64,000 nucleotides of DNA from contig JAUJPP010000005.1 in the NCBI GenBank assembly GCA_030562195.1, positions 9,048,826 to 9,112,825 of the forward strand, read 5' to 3'. Source of the DNA: Nipponacmea schrenckii. Taxonomy: Eukaryota > Mollusca > Gastropoda > Lottiidae. This document shows, piece after piece, positions 1 through 11,729 of the stretch (the first letter of the stretch is position 1; each line of letters starts with the position of its first letter). The notes under the pieces were generated by a model. It searched no databases and was not told the DNA's origin. It saw nothing but the letters and a program-made list of their open reading frames with translations. The position numbers were made by a program, and so were the translations under genes.

Positions 1-403
1 ACATGACTTTCATGAAGTAATTGCTTCTTATTTAGACGTCATCTTTGAATTTATGCGTTAGATCAGTTTATTTTGGTTGCCATTTGGATAGAAAGAAATA
101 AGGACACGTAGAAAAGTTATGTAATGAAAATTACCGCGGGAAATGTAGTCTCGATTGCTGTGGTATTTCTCATTACGGAGTGCGTGTCCCACCAAAAGAT
201 ACCAGGTAACGATACTGAAGCTTATTTAAGTCTTTAAAGGGATTGTGAACAGGTTTTCTAAACTTTTTATGTGTATTTTGAACATTACTAACATCAATTT
301 AATGTCAAACCCTTAGCTACTGGTCTTGTCTGGAGGCTTTTTGAGTCAGGATTGTCAAGGAACAAATTTCAATTTCTTTATTGCCTTTTCTCTACACTTA
401 CAG
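1..403 (+). other. XPC upstream region with probable 5' non-coding exon
   Basis: This stretch precedes the XPC start. A splice donor (cag followed by gtaacg) lies at about 204-213, and an acceptor (tctacacttacag) ends at 403, so an upstream non-coding exon probably ends near 207 and joins the exon that starts at 404. Within it, an ATG at 124 opens a 28-codon frame that runs into the donor and is not in frame with XPC. No promoter motif can be asserted. Confidence 0.4.
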
Positions 404-409
404 ATAAAA

Positions 410-3400
410 ATGGCACGGAAAGTTAAGAGTAAGCTCACCAAGACCTCACCTAAGTCAGATTCTATAGATGACGTTGCTACGAGCAACAAGACCCAAAGTA
501 AAGTTACTAAAACTCGTAGCAAGACGAAAGATAGCGTGCGAATATCGAAAAGCCCAGTCCTTGAAGAAATAGCAAGGGACATCAAAACTAGTAGCTCTGA
601 GTCGGATTCTATTTCTATTGTCCAAAATGTCACAAAATCTAAAAACCTAAGAAATAAACCGCAGAAAAAGAAAGTTGGTCTGAAATCTGAAGAAGAGGCA
701 GAAGAGAGCAGCACAAAAAATGGTCCTGAAAAGATCTCCGCTGAAAATAAACAAAATGACGATGATGAAAAGCCAGTGACACAAGTCCAAAAGCGGAAAC
801 GAAAATCCATGACCAAAACCGTTAAAGAAACGAAATCCCAAAAACAGAATGTGAAAAATGAAAATAATTCGAGCGATGTCTCCATCACAATTGTAAATGG
901 TGGAATTGGGGATGAACTTATTGAAAAAAATGTCTCCAAACCTTTCCGGGGTCGTAAGAGGGTGGTCAAAGAAGAAACAGAAAATGCAGACGACGGTGTG
1001 AAAACAACGTCCAAAACATCTAAAAGGCAACCAAAAGCTACAGCTAAGTCCAAAACCAAACCCAAAGAACAGACGGTTGACCTTGAGAGCAAGGACGCAA
1101 AAAATGGAGTCAGTTTAGTTAAGGAAGCAGAAGTGTTGAAAGATTTACAAACATCTCTATCGATCAAGTTTGAAAAAAACAACATGTCTTCCACTGATTC
1201 AGAAACACTAACAGAATCAAAATCCCCAATAAGCCAAATGAACAATGATTCATCCTCAGATTCAGATTTTGAGGACGTTGAGGAAAATTCACAAACTTCC
1301 ATCCTTTCAAATTCGCTGAATCATTCCCATAAAAGGAAAAGTTCAGATAGCGAAATTGGTGATCTAAAGGTTAAGCCTAAGAAGCAGAAAAAAATTGCAA
1401 AAGCTCAAAAAGTTCCAAATAAGAAAAAAAAATCTAAACCAAAAGTAACTAAGGCTAAGACCAAGAAAGATAATTCTATTGAGACTAAGACTACAGCTAA
1501 TAGGTCTATCCTGGATGAGACAGACATCACGTCAGTGTTACTTAGGATGGAAGGGGCTGGTCCGTCTACATCTAAAGCAGGTGGAGATAACTCTTTAAAC
1601 TCCTCGATTGATAGTGACAGTGATGTAGAATCTGATTGGGAAGAAGTAGCAGGTGAGTTCTTTTTTAGTGTAAAAGTGAAAGTAGTTTCCAATGGTTACT
1701 TAGTTTTACTATAAAATTACCTTCTGGATATACAGAAGTTGTGTCATTCAATGGGCATTTATCAAAAAAAACTAAGGCCTTATTTTCTAAACTTACTAAA
1801 AAAAATCTTATGCAGTAATGAAACAAAAGTTTAAATCAGATGACTGTCACACTAAAATCGTCTCGTTGCGGTCGCTTAACTCTCACTAGCAGGGGCCCAG
1901 CCCGTGTGATCCCAAGAAAGACAACTAAGCTGCATTTTGACTTAAGACCCATGTGCTTGAGACTTGATCTGGCAAGAGTATAAATATTTCAAAGTGTTTC
2001 AGTAAGTGCTTCCCCTAAATCATACAATACACAAGAAAAACTCACGAACAACCGCTGTCTTAATACAATAACACTCCGTGGTCTGTTACAGATCACCATA
2101 GTCCTATCAAATCTCAGATACCTACAACATCTGTAGAAATCACAATCGACCAGCCTGATTTTATGAAGAAAAAAAGGTAAGAATGGGGCAGCCATTTTCA
2201 AGGACAACAAGGATCTTGTCTACCAGCTGGTCCTTGGCCAAAGCTCTTGGCATTGATTTTACAAGGATATTAACTTGATTCACAAGGATCCTTTCTACCA
2301 TCTGGTCATTGGCCAACCTCTTGGTATTGATTTTACAAAGTTTTGGATATTAACTTAGGTTCACAAGGATCTTGTCTACCAGCTGGTCCTTGGCCAAAAC
2401 TCTTGGTATTGATTTTACGATGATTGAAACTTATGATTTTTATTTTTATTCAGGAAGAAAAAAGCGTTTGATTGGAAAGCTTGGGTTGAGAGAAAAATAC
2501 GAAGATTTCAGAAAGATATCCGAATGGGTATTCACAAGGTCTGTATTTTGTCATATGATGAATATTCATTATTAAAGTTCCCAATATAGTGGATTCATGG
2601 AATATACATTGTTGAGAAAATAATATGAAATTAATAGAGTTTTATGTCCTTAATTTCTGCATCTTAGTGCCTAGTGTCTCTGCAATAGTGCCTAATTGTA
2701 ACGGGCAACGTTATGTAGTGTGCAATGAGGGATGTTTTGCCAGGACAGTGATACCGTAAGCCTTCTCTTGTGATTTCAAACCATCAAATGGACCTTTAAC
2801 TAAGCATGAAGAAATATCACTCTTCAGATAAACAGAAGAGAGCAGTTAACAAAACTGTTATGACTGAAGCATAATAGGTTACTCCTATTCTTTTCATAGT
2901 GGAATTCTATTCTGTATTATAGGTAGAACTACTGTGTCTGCTCTCCCATGGCATGCAGCAGAATAAAATCTGTGAATCACCAGTATTAAAAGGACAGGCT
3001 TTATCTTTAATACCAACTAGGTTAATGTCGCGTAATATATCAATGGTAGATAGTGCAGAGGTGAGAGACTTGATAACCTGGTATAAAACAGTAGTCAATT
3101 TTAATCCTCATCCAGACCAACGTTCAAGATCTATGGTGAGTTAAATTATTAATAGGTTCGTTGGATATATCTTTTGTGAATATTAAGTTTTTAGAACTGC
3201 AAATTTATATATCTAATGCTTATGTAAATTTTTTTTAATAGGTGACGATTGACCAATTAGAAGAAATGTTTGAGAAGAGAGAGGCTAGTACGGAAAAACA
3301 GTTTGTATTGGTATGTTAAAATTGATTATTAAGGGAAGCAACTCATATGTTGTCGGCGTCCAAACGATCAAACTGCAAAACAAAACTCGACTTTAAAAAC

Positions 3401-6400
3401 GTTATCAGGTGTCTAGAAGAGTAAGTATATCATAATGAAAAGTGGTATCAGGTGTCTAGAAGAGTAAGTATATCATAATGAAAAGTGGTATCAGGTGTCT
3501 AGAAGAGTAAGTAATCATAATGAAAAGTGGTATCAGGTGTCTAGAAGAGTAAGTAATCATAATGAAAAGTGGTATCAGGTGTCCAGAAGAGTAAGTAATT
3601 TCATAATGAAAAGTGATATCAGGTGTCTAGAAGAGTAAGTATATCATAATGAAAAGTGGTATCAGGTGTCTAGAAGAGTAAGTATATCATAATGAAAAGT
3701 GGTATCTTATCGGTGTCTAGAAGAGTAAGTATTCATAATGAAAAGTGGTATCAGGTGTCTAGAAGAGTAAGTATTTCATAATGAAAAGTGGTATCAGGTG
3801 TCTAGAAGATAAGTATATCATAATGAAAAGTGTATCAGAAGTGTCCAGAAGAGTAAGCATAAACACTGTCAGGACAAAGATGTAAACTTCATATGATGAA
3901 GTATATCAATTATGAATGAAAGTATACATTCGATAAATTTCAAAGAAGAAGGACTTCGAGAGTATGAATGCTTATTCTAATAATCCTAGAAAGACTGCTG
4001 AAGTTACTTAATAATTTTAGATGTTTTTGATAATTTTACGAGTGTTAGGATATGATGTTCGCTTAGTGATGTCATTTCAACCTTCACCATTGAAAGAATC
4101 TACTGGTGCTAAGAATAAACTGACAGTACCTCGAAAGAAACTCGTCAAAAAGTCCCCAAATAAGACTAAAAACTCAGACAAATTAAAACCTGAACAAAAT
4201 TGTGACAAAAGTGCTTCGAAAATTTCAAACAAGAAGGATAACTCCAAGAAAAAAACGAAAGGAAATTCTCAAAAAAGTGGACGAAAAAGACGTGCCTCGA
4301 ACAATGTGAAAACCTATAAGGAAACTGAAAGTGAGTCTGATGCTGGCAGTGACATTTTTATTCCTGATGAAGACAGCGCTTCCTCTGATGAAAGTTGTGA
4401 TAACAGGAAATCTGCTGTAGGAAAATCACCAAAAGCCAAATCACCAAAGGGAGATCACTCATCATCCCTAGATGAGGATAACTCTAGGTATAAATTTAAT
4501 GGAAGTATCTTAGCACTTTGTTGACATTTGTTTGCAGGGTGCAACTTTTGAAATTACACCAGGACAGTGGCGTTAGCTTACACATTTTGCAATTTCCAAC
4601 TGTCAGGGCATTTTAAACATGCACAGTCTGTAGCACACAGGGCCTCAGTTTATTATCTTATCTAAACGACAAGACACTTTTTACATGTCAGTCTCTCCGA
4701 CCTGCATCACTGACACGGGGGAACTTGACTGAAAAATACGAAAATTCATCTCGTTTTTTGCCAGGATTTCACACTGGTCCCTCAAGTTAGCAAGCATTAA
4801 CCTTATTGAGACACTTCTGCTCCCATCTAGACAGGGAGAATTTCGTGTATTAATTTTCAATGTTTTAATGACAGTGATTTTGAAGAAGAAGTAGAGTTTC
4901 GAAGCCCTGTGGTTGTGAGAAAGAATAAAGAATTGAAGAAAAATCGGAAGATATTATCAAGTGATTCTAGTGATGACTCGGAACGTGGTTGTGATGTCTG
5001 GATCGAAATTTACTTGCAGGAAGAAAATCAATGGATCTGTAAGTTACATAGCACTATTTGGTTGTTTACATGATGTCATTTGCTTGGTTACGTCGAACAC
5101 AGGGTGGAATGGTAGGTGTGGTCAATGTGTGAAAATCATCTACACTGATAATTCCAGTAGACCTAGCTGTAATAGGGTACGGATAATCTTGGAAAGATCA
5201 GTGCCAAGAGGTGTTGCCAATATTTCATCTAAAGGCTTACCTAATAATAGTCTGGATCCTGTTTAATAAAAACTGTTTTTGTTATACAGGTATTGATTGT
5301 ATAAGAGAAGCTGTAAATAAACCATATGATATAGAATCAACTGCTACCTTCCCTCTACATTATTGTCTGGCATTTAGTAATGGTAAGTAGAGTTATGTCC
5401 CTTGATTTAAAAAAAAATGAGACTGCCAAGCTTATAGTCAACAAACAAATAATTGAGAATGTCCCATTGCCTATTTGAAACTTTTCTTATTTCAGACGGC
5501 AGTATTAAAGATGTGACTCCACGCTATGCATCTGATTGGTTGTCTACAACTCGTAAACTACGTACTGATTCTGATTGGTGGAGAGAAACGTTACAGACGT
5601 ATCGTAGTCAAGAAGAACAGAATGAACAAGATGATGAACGTATAAAAGGTGAGATGGGTTCAGTTTATTCATGGAATATAGTAACTCGCATCCTGTGTGT
5701 TACAGAATATTTGCCAGTAAAGTTGTAAAAAATTTTCCTATTGCACACTGCATGGCATTGCACCTCAGATGCAAAAAATTAGGATATTAACCTCCATTTC
5801 GCTGCATTGACTTTAATACCCGTAAGTTACTAAAGAGGAGTTAACTCTGTTTAATAATTAGTGACTCTGACACTATCGTGTCCTTCTTAGTCATAGTAAT
5901 AACATACCCAACCTCAATATAGTCCATTAAATAACAACACCAGACTAAATCAATCGAATGACGTAAAATTATTTTCTGGTATAGAAAAGTTGATTGGCGA
6001 GGTCACGCCTTTAAAATGTCTCCTTATTATCCTTGTGTCTTGATTCTAGTAACTAGGTCTGACCTGTTCATATATGACTCATAACTTTGATATCAGCAAA
6101 CTACAATTTTTACTTTTATTTTTCTTTCAGATCAGCTGATTAACAGACCTCTACCAACTAGTATAGGCCAGTTTAAAAATCATCCGCTGTAAGTTTCTTT
6201 TCCATATTGTGATGTAGTATTCTGTGGGTTTTTTTGTCAAGGAGATTGTAAAGAGGTTTTAGGTGTTTCCTTGGCATTTGTGGCCTTTTTATTTTGTTAG
6301 ATAGTGTTGCTACTTAGATAGACATGCGAGATGAACTTTTGGTTTCAACTTGTCAGTGATGCAGGTTTGAGGGGCTGACATGGAAAGAGCGTCTTGTTGT

Positions 6401-9400
6401 TTAGATGGGACAATAAACAGAGGCCCTGTGTGTTACAGGCTCTGCATGTTTAAAATTTCTTGACAGGTGGACATTGCAAAAAGAGTAGGCTTATGCTCTT
6501 TCCTGGCGAAATTTCCCTCATATCACACTGCATGGCATTTCCGTCTTTATTAACCCATTGGGTGCAGAACAGTAGGATGTAAAACTCCATTTATTTTATC
6601 TCCATTTGCTCCACTGAGATGCTGAAATCTTGGTAACCAGTCACAAGCATCATATTGCTATATTGATTATTATTATCAGGTATGTTTTGCAAAGACATCT
6701 ATTAAAGTTTGAAGCAATCTATCCTGATACAGCTGTACCTGTAGGATATATTAGAAAAGAACCAATCTATGCCAGGGAATGCGTCCATGTGGTAAGTATG
6801 GTTTGGAGTTGGTCTTCCAGTTTTTCATTGCATCATTATATGAATAAAATTTAAGTATCGTCCAATCAAAGTTGGCCTTAGAATTTGTCTAAGACATTTC
6901 AGCCAATGAAATTAAAGTGTAGTGGGCTTTGTTTAATACAAGTTACTTATACCATGTTAAAACAGAGATACAATGGTTGTATTTTGGTACAGACTCATGC
7001 CAGTGAAATGTGGTATATAACCATAAGGCCTAATATAAAATATATTTTATCTTTTAAAGCTACACTCTAGAGAAAATTGGATGAAGGAAGGTCGAGCAGT
7101 GAGGGTAAGTGATTTTACAAATGAATGAAAGAACTTGCCCTGTCTGGTCTTTGAGTGTCCAAATATTTCCATACCAGCTATCCTGATGAAAGTTTTATAT
7201 CTGAAACATGCGTTGACACTAGAATTTAAGCCCTGTATATTGGTTATTTGTTTGTTTGTAGATTGGAGAAGAACCTTATAAAATGGTTAAATCCAGACCT
7301 AAATGGGTAAGTTTCATATGGTTTAATTGAAGACAAACATAATGCCAGACTGCTTTGTATTAAGCACTAAGGAAAGTCAAATTATTTTTATCTCATATGT
7401 TGAATATATCATACAAACTCAAATTTATAACGAAGTACAAATGGATCCTGAATTTTATTTCATTCTCGATTTTAGAATAAACCAAAAGAGAATCCTGATG
7501 CGTTAGATTTAGAAATATTTGGGGAATGGCAGACGGACATTTACATCCCTCCTCCGGCTGTTGACGTAAGTATTCTAAATTCTAAAAGCCATGCAGGGTG
7601 CCATGAGTGAAATTTTGCCAGGACAGCAGCAACTGTTGAGGGATCTTGAACATTCCCAGACTGTAGCACACAGGGCCTTAGTTTATTGTCGCATCCAAAC
7701 GACTAGATGCTTTTTCCATCACTGACAAGGTGAAATCAGGTTGCAAAATCTGAAAGTTCATCTTGACCTTTGCCTAAATAGAACTCTTGACCCTCAGAGT
7801 AGCTAGCAAGCATTTTACTCACTGAGCCACCGCAGCTTCCTTAACAGTAAACTTAACTTATGATAATTGTAAGCATTTTTTTGAAAAAATGGATATTCTT
7901 ATTAATACATTCAGTGGCTAATTACAGGGCAAGATTCCTCGAAATGAATATGGAAACGTAGAACTGTTTAAACCGTGGATGTTGCCAGGTGGCACTGTAC
8001 ATCTCCAAGGTAAGGGACATTACTCAATTAGTAATATTCATTTTAACTTCCGTAGGAGCAGACGACATTTTATCATACTTTCGAATAAGCATTGAACCAG
8101 GGCTGTTGATTAAAAAATTCCCAACTGGACATTTTAACACGTAAATAGAGATCTTGTACTTATTTTCATCAGTATTGCAAAAAATCTAGCAGACTTGCTT
8201 AGAATATGTCCTACAGATCAAAACTGTAGTTAGTCATTTTGGAACTCTAATCAGACATGACTGGCAAATACAGTTAGAACAACAGCCCTGCATTTGTCTG
8301 AAAGTAAATTTAGTGTTACAATTAGACAAAGTCAAGGGCAATAACTCATCAAACATTTGTTTTTAGTTCCTGGGTTGAACAGAATAGCCAAGAAGTTGGG
8401 AATTGATTGTGTAGCTGCTATGGTTGGCTGGGATTATCATGGTGGCTTTTCTCATGCATTGTAAGTATTAAATATATAAATAAAACCACCTCTTTCGATT
8501 ATGTCTCTGCCCAGAGAGGCTGACATGGGATGAATGTCTAGTTTTTCAGATGAGACAATTAACCGAGGCCCTAATGCTTCAGGCATGCAAGTTCAAGATC
8601 CCTCAGCAGTTGGGAATCACAAAAAGACTAGGCTACTGCTGATGTCTTGGCTAAATTTTCCTCCCCTCACCCCTGCATTTCATTAAGAAATATAGAAAGA
8701 AATTGTATTTTGTTTGAAGGCTAGAAGGGTTTGTGGTTTGTGAAGACCAGAAAGATATTTTAATGGCTGCCTGGGATGAAGACCAAGAGATTCAGAAACA
8801 AAGAGAGCTAGAGGTACAGTTTTCAATTGTTATTTCTTGTTCATTCAACTTCTGTTGCGCCAAGCTAATGGGGGCTGTGGGTTCCGATCTCGATCAATGT
8901 GTGAAAATCTGATGACCTTGAATAAGTCATCATCACTCATAATTCCAGCCCACCCAGCTGTAAATGGGTACTGATAATGGCCAAGGACCAGCTGGTAGAA
9001 AGGATCCGTAACTGTGAACTTAAGTTGTTATCCTTGTAAAATCTATACCAAGAGGTTTGGCAAAGGACCAACTGGTAGAAAGGATCCGTAAATATGAACC
9101 TAAGTTGTTATCCTTGTAAAATCAATACCAAGAGGTTTGGCAAAGGACCAACTGGTAGAAAGGATCCGTAACTGTGAACCCAAGTTGTAGTCCTTGTAAA
9201 ATCAATACCAAGAGGCTTGGCAAAGGACCAACTGGTAGAAAGGATCTGTAACTGTGAACCTAAGTTGCTCTCCAAGTAAAATCAATACCAAGAGGTTTGA
9301 CCAAGGAACAGCTGGTAGAAAGGATACGTAACTGTGAACCTTGTTAAATTGGCCTGTAGTTTTTGAATAAATTTTTTTCCATCTCGCTTCAATCTGTTGT

Positions 9401-9870
9401 TATATTGCTTGTTTTTGTATCTCTGTAGAAAATAGAGAAACGTGTGTTGGGGAACTGGAAGTTGTTGGTGAGAGGTTTGCTAATTAAAGAAAGGCTGCAG
9501 ATCAAGTTTGATTTGAAGGTAAGAATATACATTACATTCACAGCACATTTTAACAGTATTAATGACCAAACTATACTGTATGACTTTTAGGAATATAAAT
9601 CATGCACCTAGTTTGTCTACAATAAACGAAGTGGAAAGCAATTTCTTTATTTCCTCTGACTGTCTGGACCAAAAATGAAAATCTGATTTTTTTCGGATGC
9701 AGAAGGAAGTGGACCAAGAAAGGAAGATAGAAAAAGAAAAGAAGAAAGGGAAGAAGGGTAAAAGTGAAAAGGCGACAGATGCAGCCATGTCTTGGCCCCG
9801 AAGACAACAAACAGCTGCTGAGGAAGAAAAGAAAAAAAATCAGGACCATTTTGAAGTTGAGACAATGTGA
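410..9870 (+). CDS. XPC: XPC, DNA damage recognition subunit of nucleotide excision repair (Rad4 family)
   Basis: XPC binds helix-distorting lesions with RAD23B and centrin and recruits TFIIH in the nucleus. Coding exons: 410-1652, 2092-2176, 2454-2538, 2923-3135, 3242-3310, 4021-4487, 4875-5038, 5290-5382, 5496-5648, 6131-6188, 6680-6791, 7060-7104, 7262-7306, 7476-7565, 7928-8009, 8367-8460, 8720-8813, 9429-9518, 9703-9870. Phases close to give about 1149 residues (human 940). Residues 1-414 are a Lys/Ser/Glu-rich disordered tail ending in the family motif SDWEEV. The transglutaminase-like Rad4 domain follows, split by a basic/acidic linker (about 570-770). BHD1 begins at NRPLPTSIGQFKNHPLY, and BHD2/BHD3 carry GEWQT, DGKIPRNEYGNV, VGWDYHGGFSHA and LGNWKLLVRGLLIKERL. 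The ATG at 410 lies seven bases after an acceptor and starts MARKVK. Exon 2092-2176 restores the frame between exons 1 and 3 and encodes VEITIDQP, matching the human VEIEIETP region. Confidence 0.95.
2215..2405 (-). mobile_element. SINE-B tail copies (80-bp module, reverse)
   Basis: In an XPC intron, two to three degenerate copies of the 80-bp module (key words: ctggtagaaaggatccttgtg and aatcaataccaagaggttt) lie in reverse orientation. The same module recurs at about 9 kb, 22.4 kb, 45.4 kb and 55 kb. Confidence 0.7.
3404..3860 (+). repeat. 43-bp minisatellite in XPC intron 5, about 10 copies
   Basis: Tandem units of about 43 bp (ggtgtctagaagagtaagta...aaaagtggtatca) with few substitutions and small indels. 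Each unit carries aga/gtaagta, a near-consensus metazoan 5' splice site. The array sits between exons 3242-3310 and 4021-4487. XPC homology is continuous across that junction (EKQFVL to MFLIILRVL), so no extra exon is needed here. Confidence 0.9.
4530..4830 (-). mobile_element. SINE-A copy (reverse)
   Basis: A nearly full-length degenerate copy in an XPC intron. Recognisable blocks are ccaggacagtggcg, gcacacagggcctcagttta, ccgacctgcatcactgaca and, at the far end, remnants of the tRNA-like head. The order is reversed relative to the gene. Confidence 0.75.
5070..5250 (+). mobile_element. SINE-B body fragment
   Basis: This contains tcaatgtgtgaaaatcat, attccagtagacctagctgt and gatcagtgccaagaggtgtt, matching the body and start of the 80-bp tail of the SINE-B family. 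It lies in an XPC intron, close after the donor at 5039. Confidence 0.65.
5925..6050 (+). mobile_element. Dispersed repeat D copy
   Basis: One of four related copies (others at 26390-26530, 44290-44420 and 53515-53660). Shared words are agtccattaa, ccagactaaatca, gaatgacgt, tctggtatagaaaagttg and cctttaaaatgt. It resembles a non-autonomous DNA element, but the termini were not resolved. Confidence 0.6.
6350..6605 (+). mobile_element. SINE-A copy
   Basis: A well-preserved 3' two-thirds of the SINE-A family: cagtgatgcaggtttgaggg, ctgacatggaaagagcgtct, gacaataaacagaggcc, attgcaaaaagagtaggctt, cacactgcatggcattt and aggatgtaaaactccattta. It lies in an XPC intron. Confidence 0.8.
7585..7850 (-). 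mobile_element. SINE-A copy (reverse)
   Basis: A reverse-oriented copy with ccatgagtgaaattttgcca, gcacacagggccttagttta, and at the far end agtagctagcaagcatttta and ctcactgagccaccgcagct. The far end is the tRNA-like head of the family. Confidence 0.8.
8098..8290 (+). mobile_element. MITE with CAGGGCTG terminal inverted repeats (hAT-like)
   Basis: The element starts cagggctgttgatt and ends aacaacagccctg, so it has about 13-bp imperfect terminal inverted repeats, and it spans 193 bp without coding capacity. CAGGG/CCCTG ends suggest a hAT-type element. The flanking octamers match only partly, so the target duplication is not convincing. Related copies lie at 15460-15621, 52015-52110, 53711-53902 and 63615-63720. 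Confidence 0.65.
8505..8690 (+). mobile_element. SINE-A copy (3' part)
   Basis: This contains gaggctgacatgggatgaat, agacaattaaccgaggccct, aagttcaagatccctcagca and cacaaaaagactaggctact, in family order. It lies in an XPC intron. Confidence 0.7.
8850..9345 (+). mobile_element. SINE-B copy with tandem 80-bp tail
   Basis: The body is gggttccgatctc (a B-box-like word), then tgaataagtcatcatcactc, cccacccagctgtaaatggg and gtactgataatggcc. Four to five tandem copies of the 80-bp module follow. This copy links the dispersed tRNA-like element to the pure 80-bp arrays elsewhere in the window. Confidence 0.75.
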
Positions 9871-10586
9871 AAACAAATCATAGTTAAAAATATCTGTTAG
9901 GAACTTGCCAAGTAGTGCTAGAAGGATGAAGGAGTTTCAGTACCATTATGATGTGGGGTCCATAAGAGGTGACTCGTGAATAGTGGGCTTCTTCACATTG
10001 TCAAATTACGTACGGAGTCTTATACCTTGACTGCAATGGCCACCTGTCTTTTTTCACAGTGTCGAGCTATTGCAGACTGTCTTATACCTTGACTGCAATA
10101 GCCACCAATCTTGTATCACATGTTCACAATGTCATGGTATTACGACCAGTTTAAGAACCTTGACTGTAATAGCCACTATTCTTGTATCACATCTTCATAA
10201 GGTTACAGTTCGTAACAGTCTGACATCATGAGAATGAAGTATGCTGCAAAATTAGGCTTATTTGATTCTGAACATTTTGAGACTCTGAAATGTTAACTAG
10301 GCATTTTATACCTCAAGTCAGATATGAATGGCAAATGGGAATCAACAGTGCTTGAAACTGTGATAAAATGTGAAAAAATATTCGTAACTTTTATTTTTAT
10401 TATCACACAAAAACAAACATTTATACCTCAATTAATCACTTTCCATTTAAATCATCTACTCATTGTTTATCATTCTATAAATAAAATCTAATTTTTTAAT
10501 TCGTTTCTCTGTCAGAAGTATCTTAGTCAGATATTTATTCTCAAAAACTGACGAACAAAACAGGTTAAATTGTATCTATTTTTTGT
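9871..10586 (+). other. XPC 3' UTR and convergent intergenic stretch
   Basis: Downstream of the XPC stop there is a threefold-repeated passage (ttgactgcaatagccaccaa type, about 10020-10190), then AT-rich DNA. The word aataaa at 10479-10486 could be a polyadenylation signal on the + strand. The reverse strand also has aataaa words that could serve the minus-strand exon candidate at 10587. No gene is seen. Confidence 0.4.
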
Positions 10587-10672
10587 CTGTTGATTCAGAT
10601 TTTTTAGCCTCCTTTGCCCGTTCTGCCAAAATTTTTTCCTTCTCTGCTTTCACTAATTCGTCCATCCCCTAA
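10583..10672 (-). other. Candidate orphan terminal exon
   Basis: On the minus strand an acceptor (cttaatttttag) is followed by an open frame of 30 codons, GMDELVKAEKEKILAERA... ending in SESTDKK and a stop. The product would be a charged helix. It needs an upstream exon ending in phase 0. UQCC5 exon 1 ends in phase 1, and UQCC5 exon 2 already has its own stop, so it does not join either. It could be an alternative exon of an unseen minus-strand transcript or chance. Confidence 0.3.
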
Positions 10673-11250
10673 AAATTAAGAAGTTTCTTTTTAATCTTTC
10701 GAACACTGATTGTAAATGAAATCAAACACATTCTCGCATGATGTTAACATTATGTGAAGTCATGGTAACATCAGTGAAACAGACTGTCTCAGGAATTCTT
10801 AACTGGCAGCACCACATTGGTATTCTTGTAAGAGTCAAGATGATAAAGAAAACCCAGTCCTTGATTAAGAGTCTACCCACTACAACAGTTACTTTAATTC
10901 ATCAACATCGAATGAACAAGCGTGTACTGTCCAGCCATTTTTGGCAACTGTGCCTAGCTAAGATCCGTGGCGCTTCAGCAATTCCAAACAAGTTAGCTTA
11001 TATATACTTGAGAATCTCCAGGATATCTTACTGTACTGTTATTAGAGACAAACTTTCAAGGATTCCCCCTCTAAAGCCGATTTTTACAGGTTGAGTACAA
11101 GGGAAGCAACTCTTGTATGAGTGGCTCTAGACAACAATAAGGCTACATATTACACTTGCCTCTAGTGGTCTGTAATACGAGTGTACAATCTGAGCTCCAA
11201 ATAACATTGATAACAAACTTGCTGAAATAAACGAAAAATATCTGCCACCA

Positions 11251-11729
11251 CTAACTCCTGCTGGCATTTTTAGAATCTGCTTCCAATTCAGCTATGGCTT
11301 GCTCACGAATCTGTCTGCGTTTGTATACCTTGTCTGAAATGAAGTCAGAAAATATCTTTCACAAAAATAATATTCTTATATCATTGTAGTCTACCTTATC
11401 TGCAATAGCCATCTTTCTCAGGGGCAAACAAAAAAACAATCTAAATTGGCCCAAGAAAAGACAACTCGACCAATTTTCAAAGACTAGTTATTGTTATACT
11501 CCGATAATCATGATTATTATATGAGAAAAAAAAAACATTATCAATGTATTGAAAGGTAATCATACTAACAAAAATTAGCTTCTCGGACAGTCCAGTTGAT
11601 CATGCTAAACTCAAGGGCGGCACCGAGGATCACAAATAACGGCAGGAACCGATATATACCGAAATATTTTTTTCCCGGCCACTTATTAACGATAGTTTCT
11701 ACTGATCGAGATATATTTCGAATGAACAT
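11251..11729 (-). CDS. UQCC5: UQCC5 (SMIM4), mitochondrial complex III assembly factor
   Basis: This is a small single-pass inner-membrane protein that assists cytochrome b maturation and complex III assembly. There are two coding exons: 11570-11729 and 11251-11333. The donor is gttagt and the acceptor ttcatttcag, with junction phase 1, giving 80 residues (human about 70). The start MFIRNISRSVETIV precedes PGKKYFGIYRFLP, which aligns with the human core PGKQRFGIYRFLP. Then come a hydrophobic segment (LFVILGAALEF), the conserved ANFYKVYKRRQIRE block after it, and a charged tail ending NASRS. It lies tail-to-tail with XPC and head-to-head with TDG. The protein is too short and divergent for domain tools to be certain, but the core motif and topology fit well. 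Confidence 0.85.

Noticed and set aside
326..409. Extension of XPC upstream of the ATG at 410
   Set aside because: The upstream part has no ATG in frame and contains an acceptor at 401-403 with a pyrimidine tract, so it is intron plus leader.
355..1302. Long minus-strand frame opposite XPC exon 1
   Set aside because: It is the antisense shadow of a Lys/Ser-rich coding exon, has no homology, and its Phe/Ser/Leu composition follows from reverse-reading AAA/TCN codons.
10738..11094. 118-codon plus-strand frame between XPC and UQCC5
   Set aside because: No family resemblance, no splice or promoter support; composition looks like random AT-rich DNA with moderate length.
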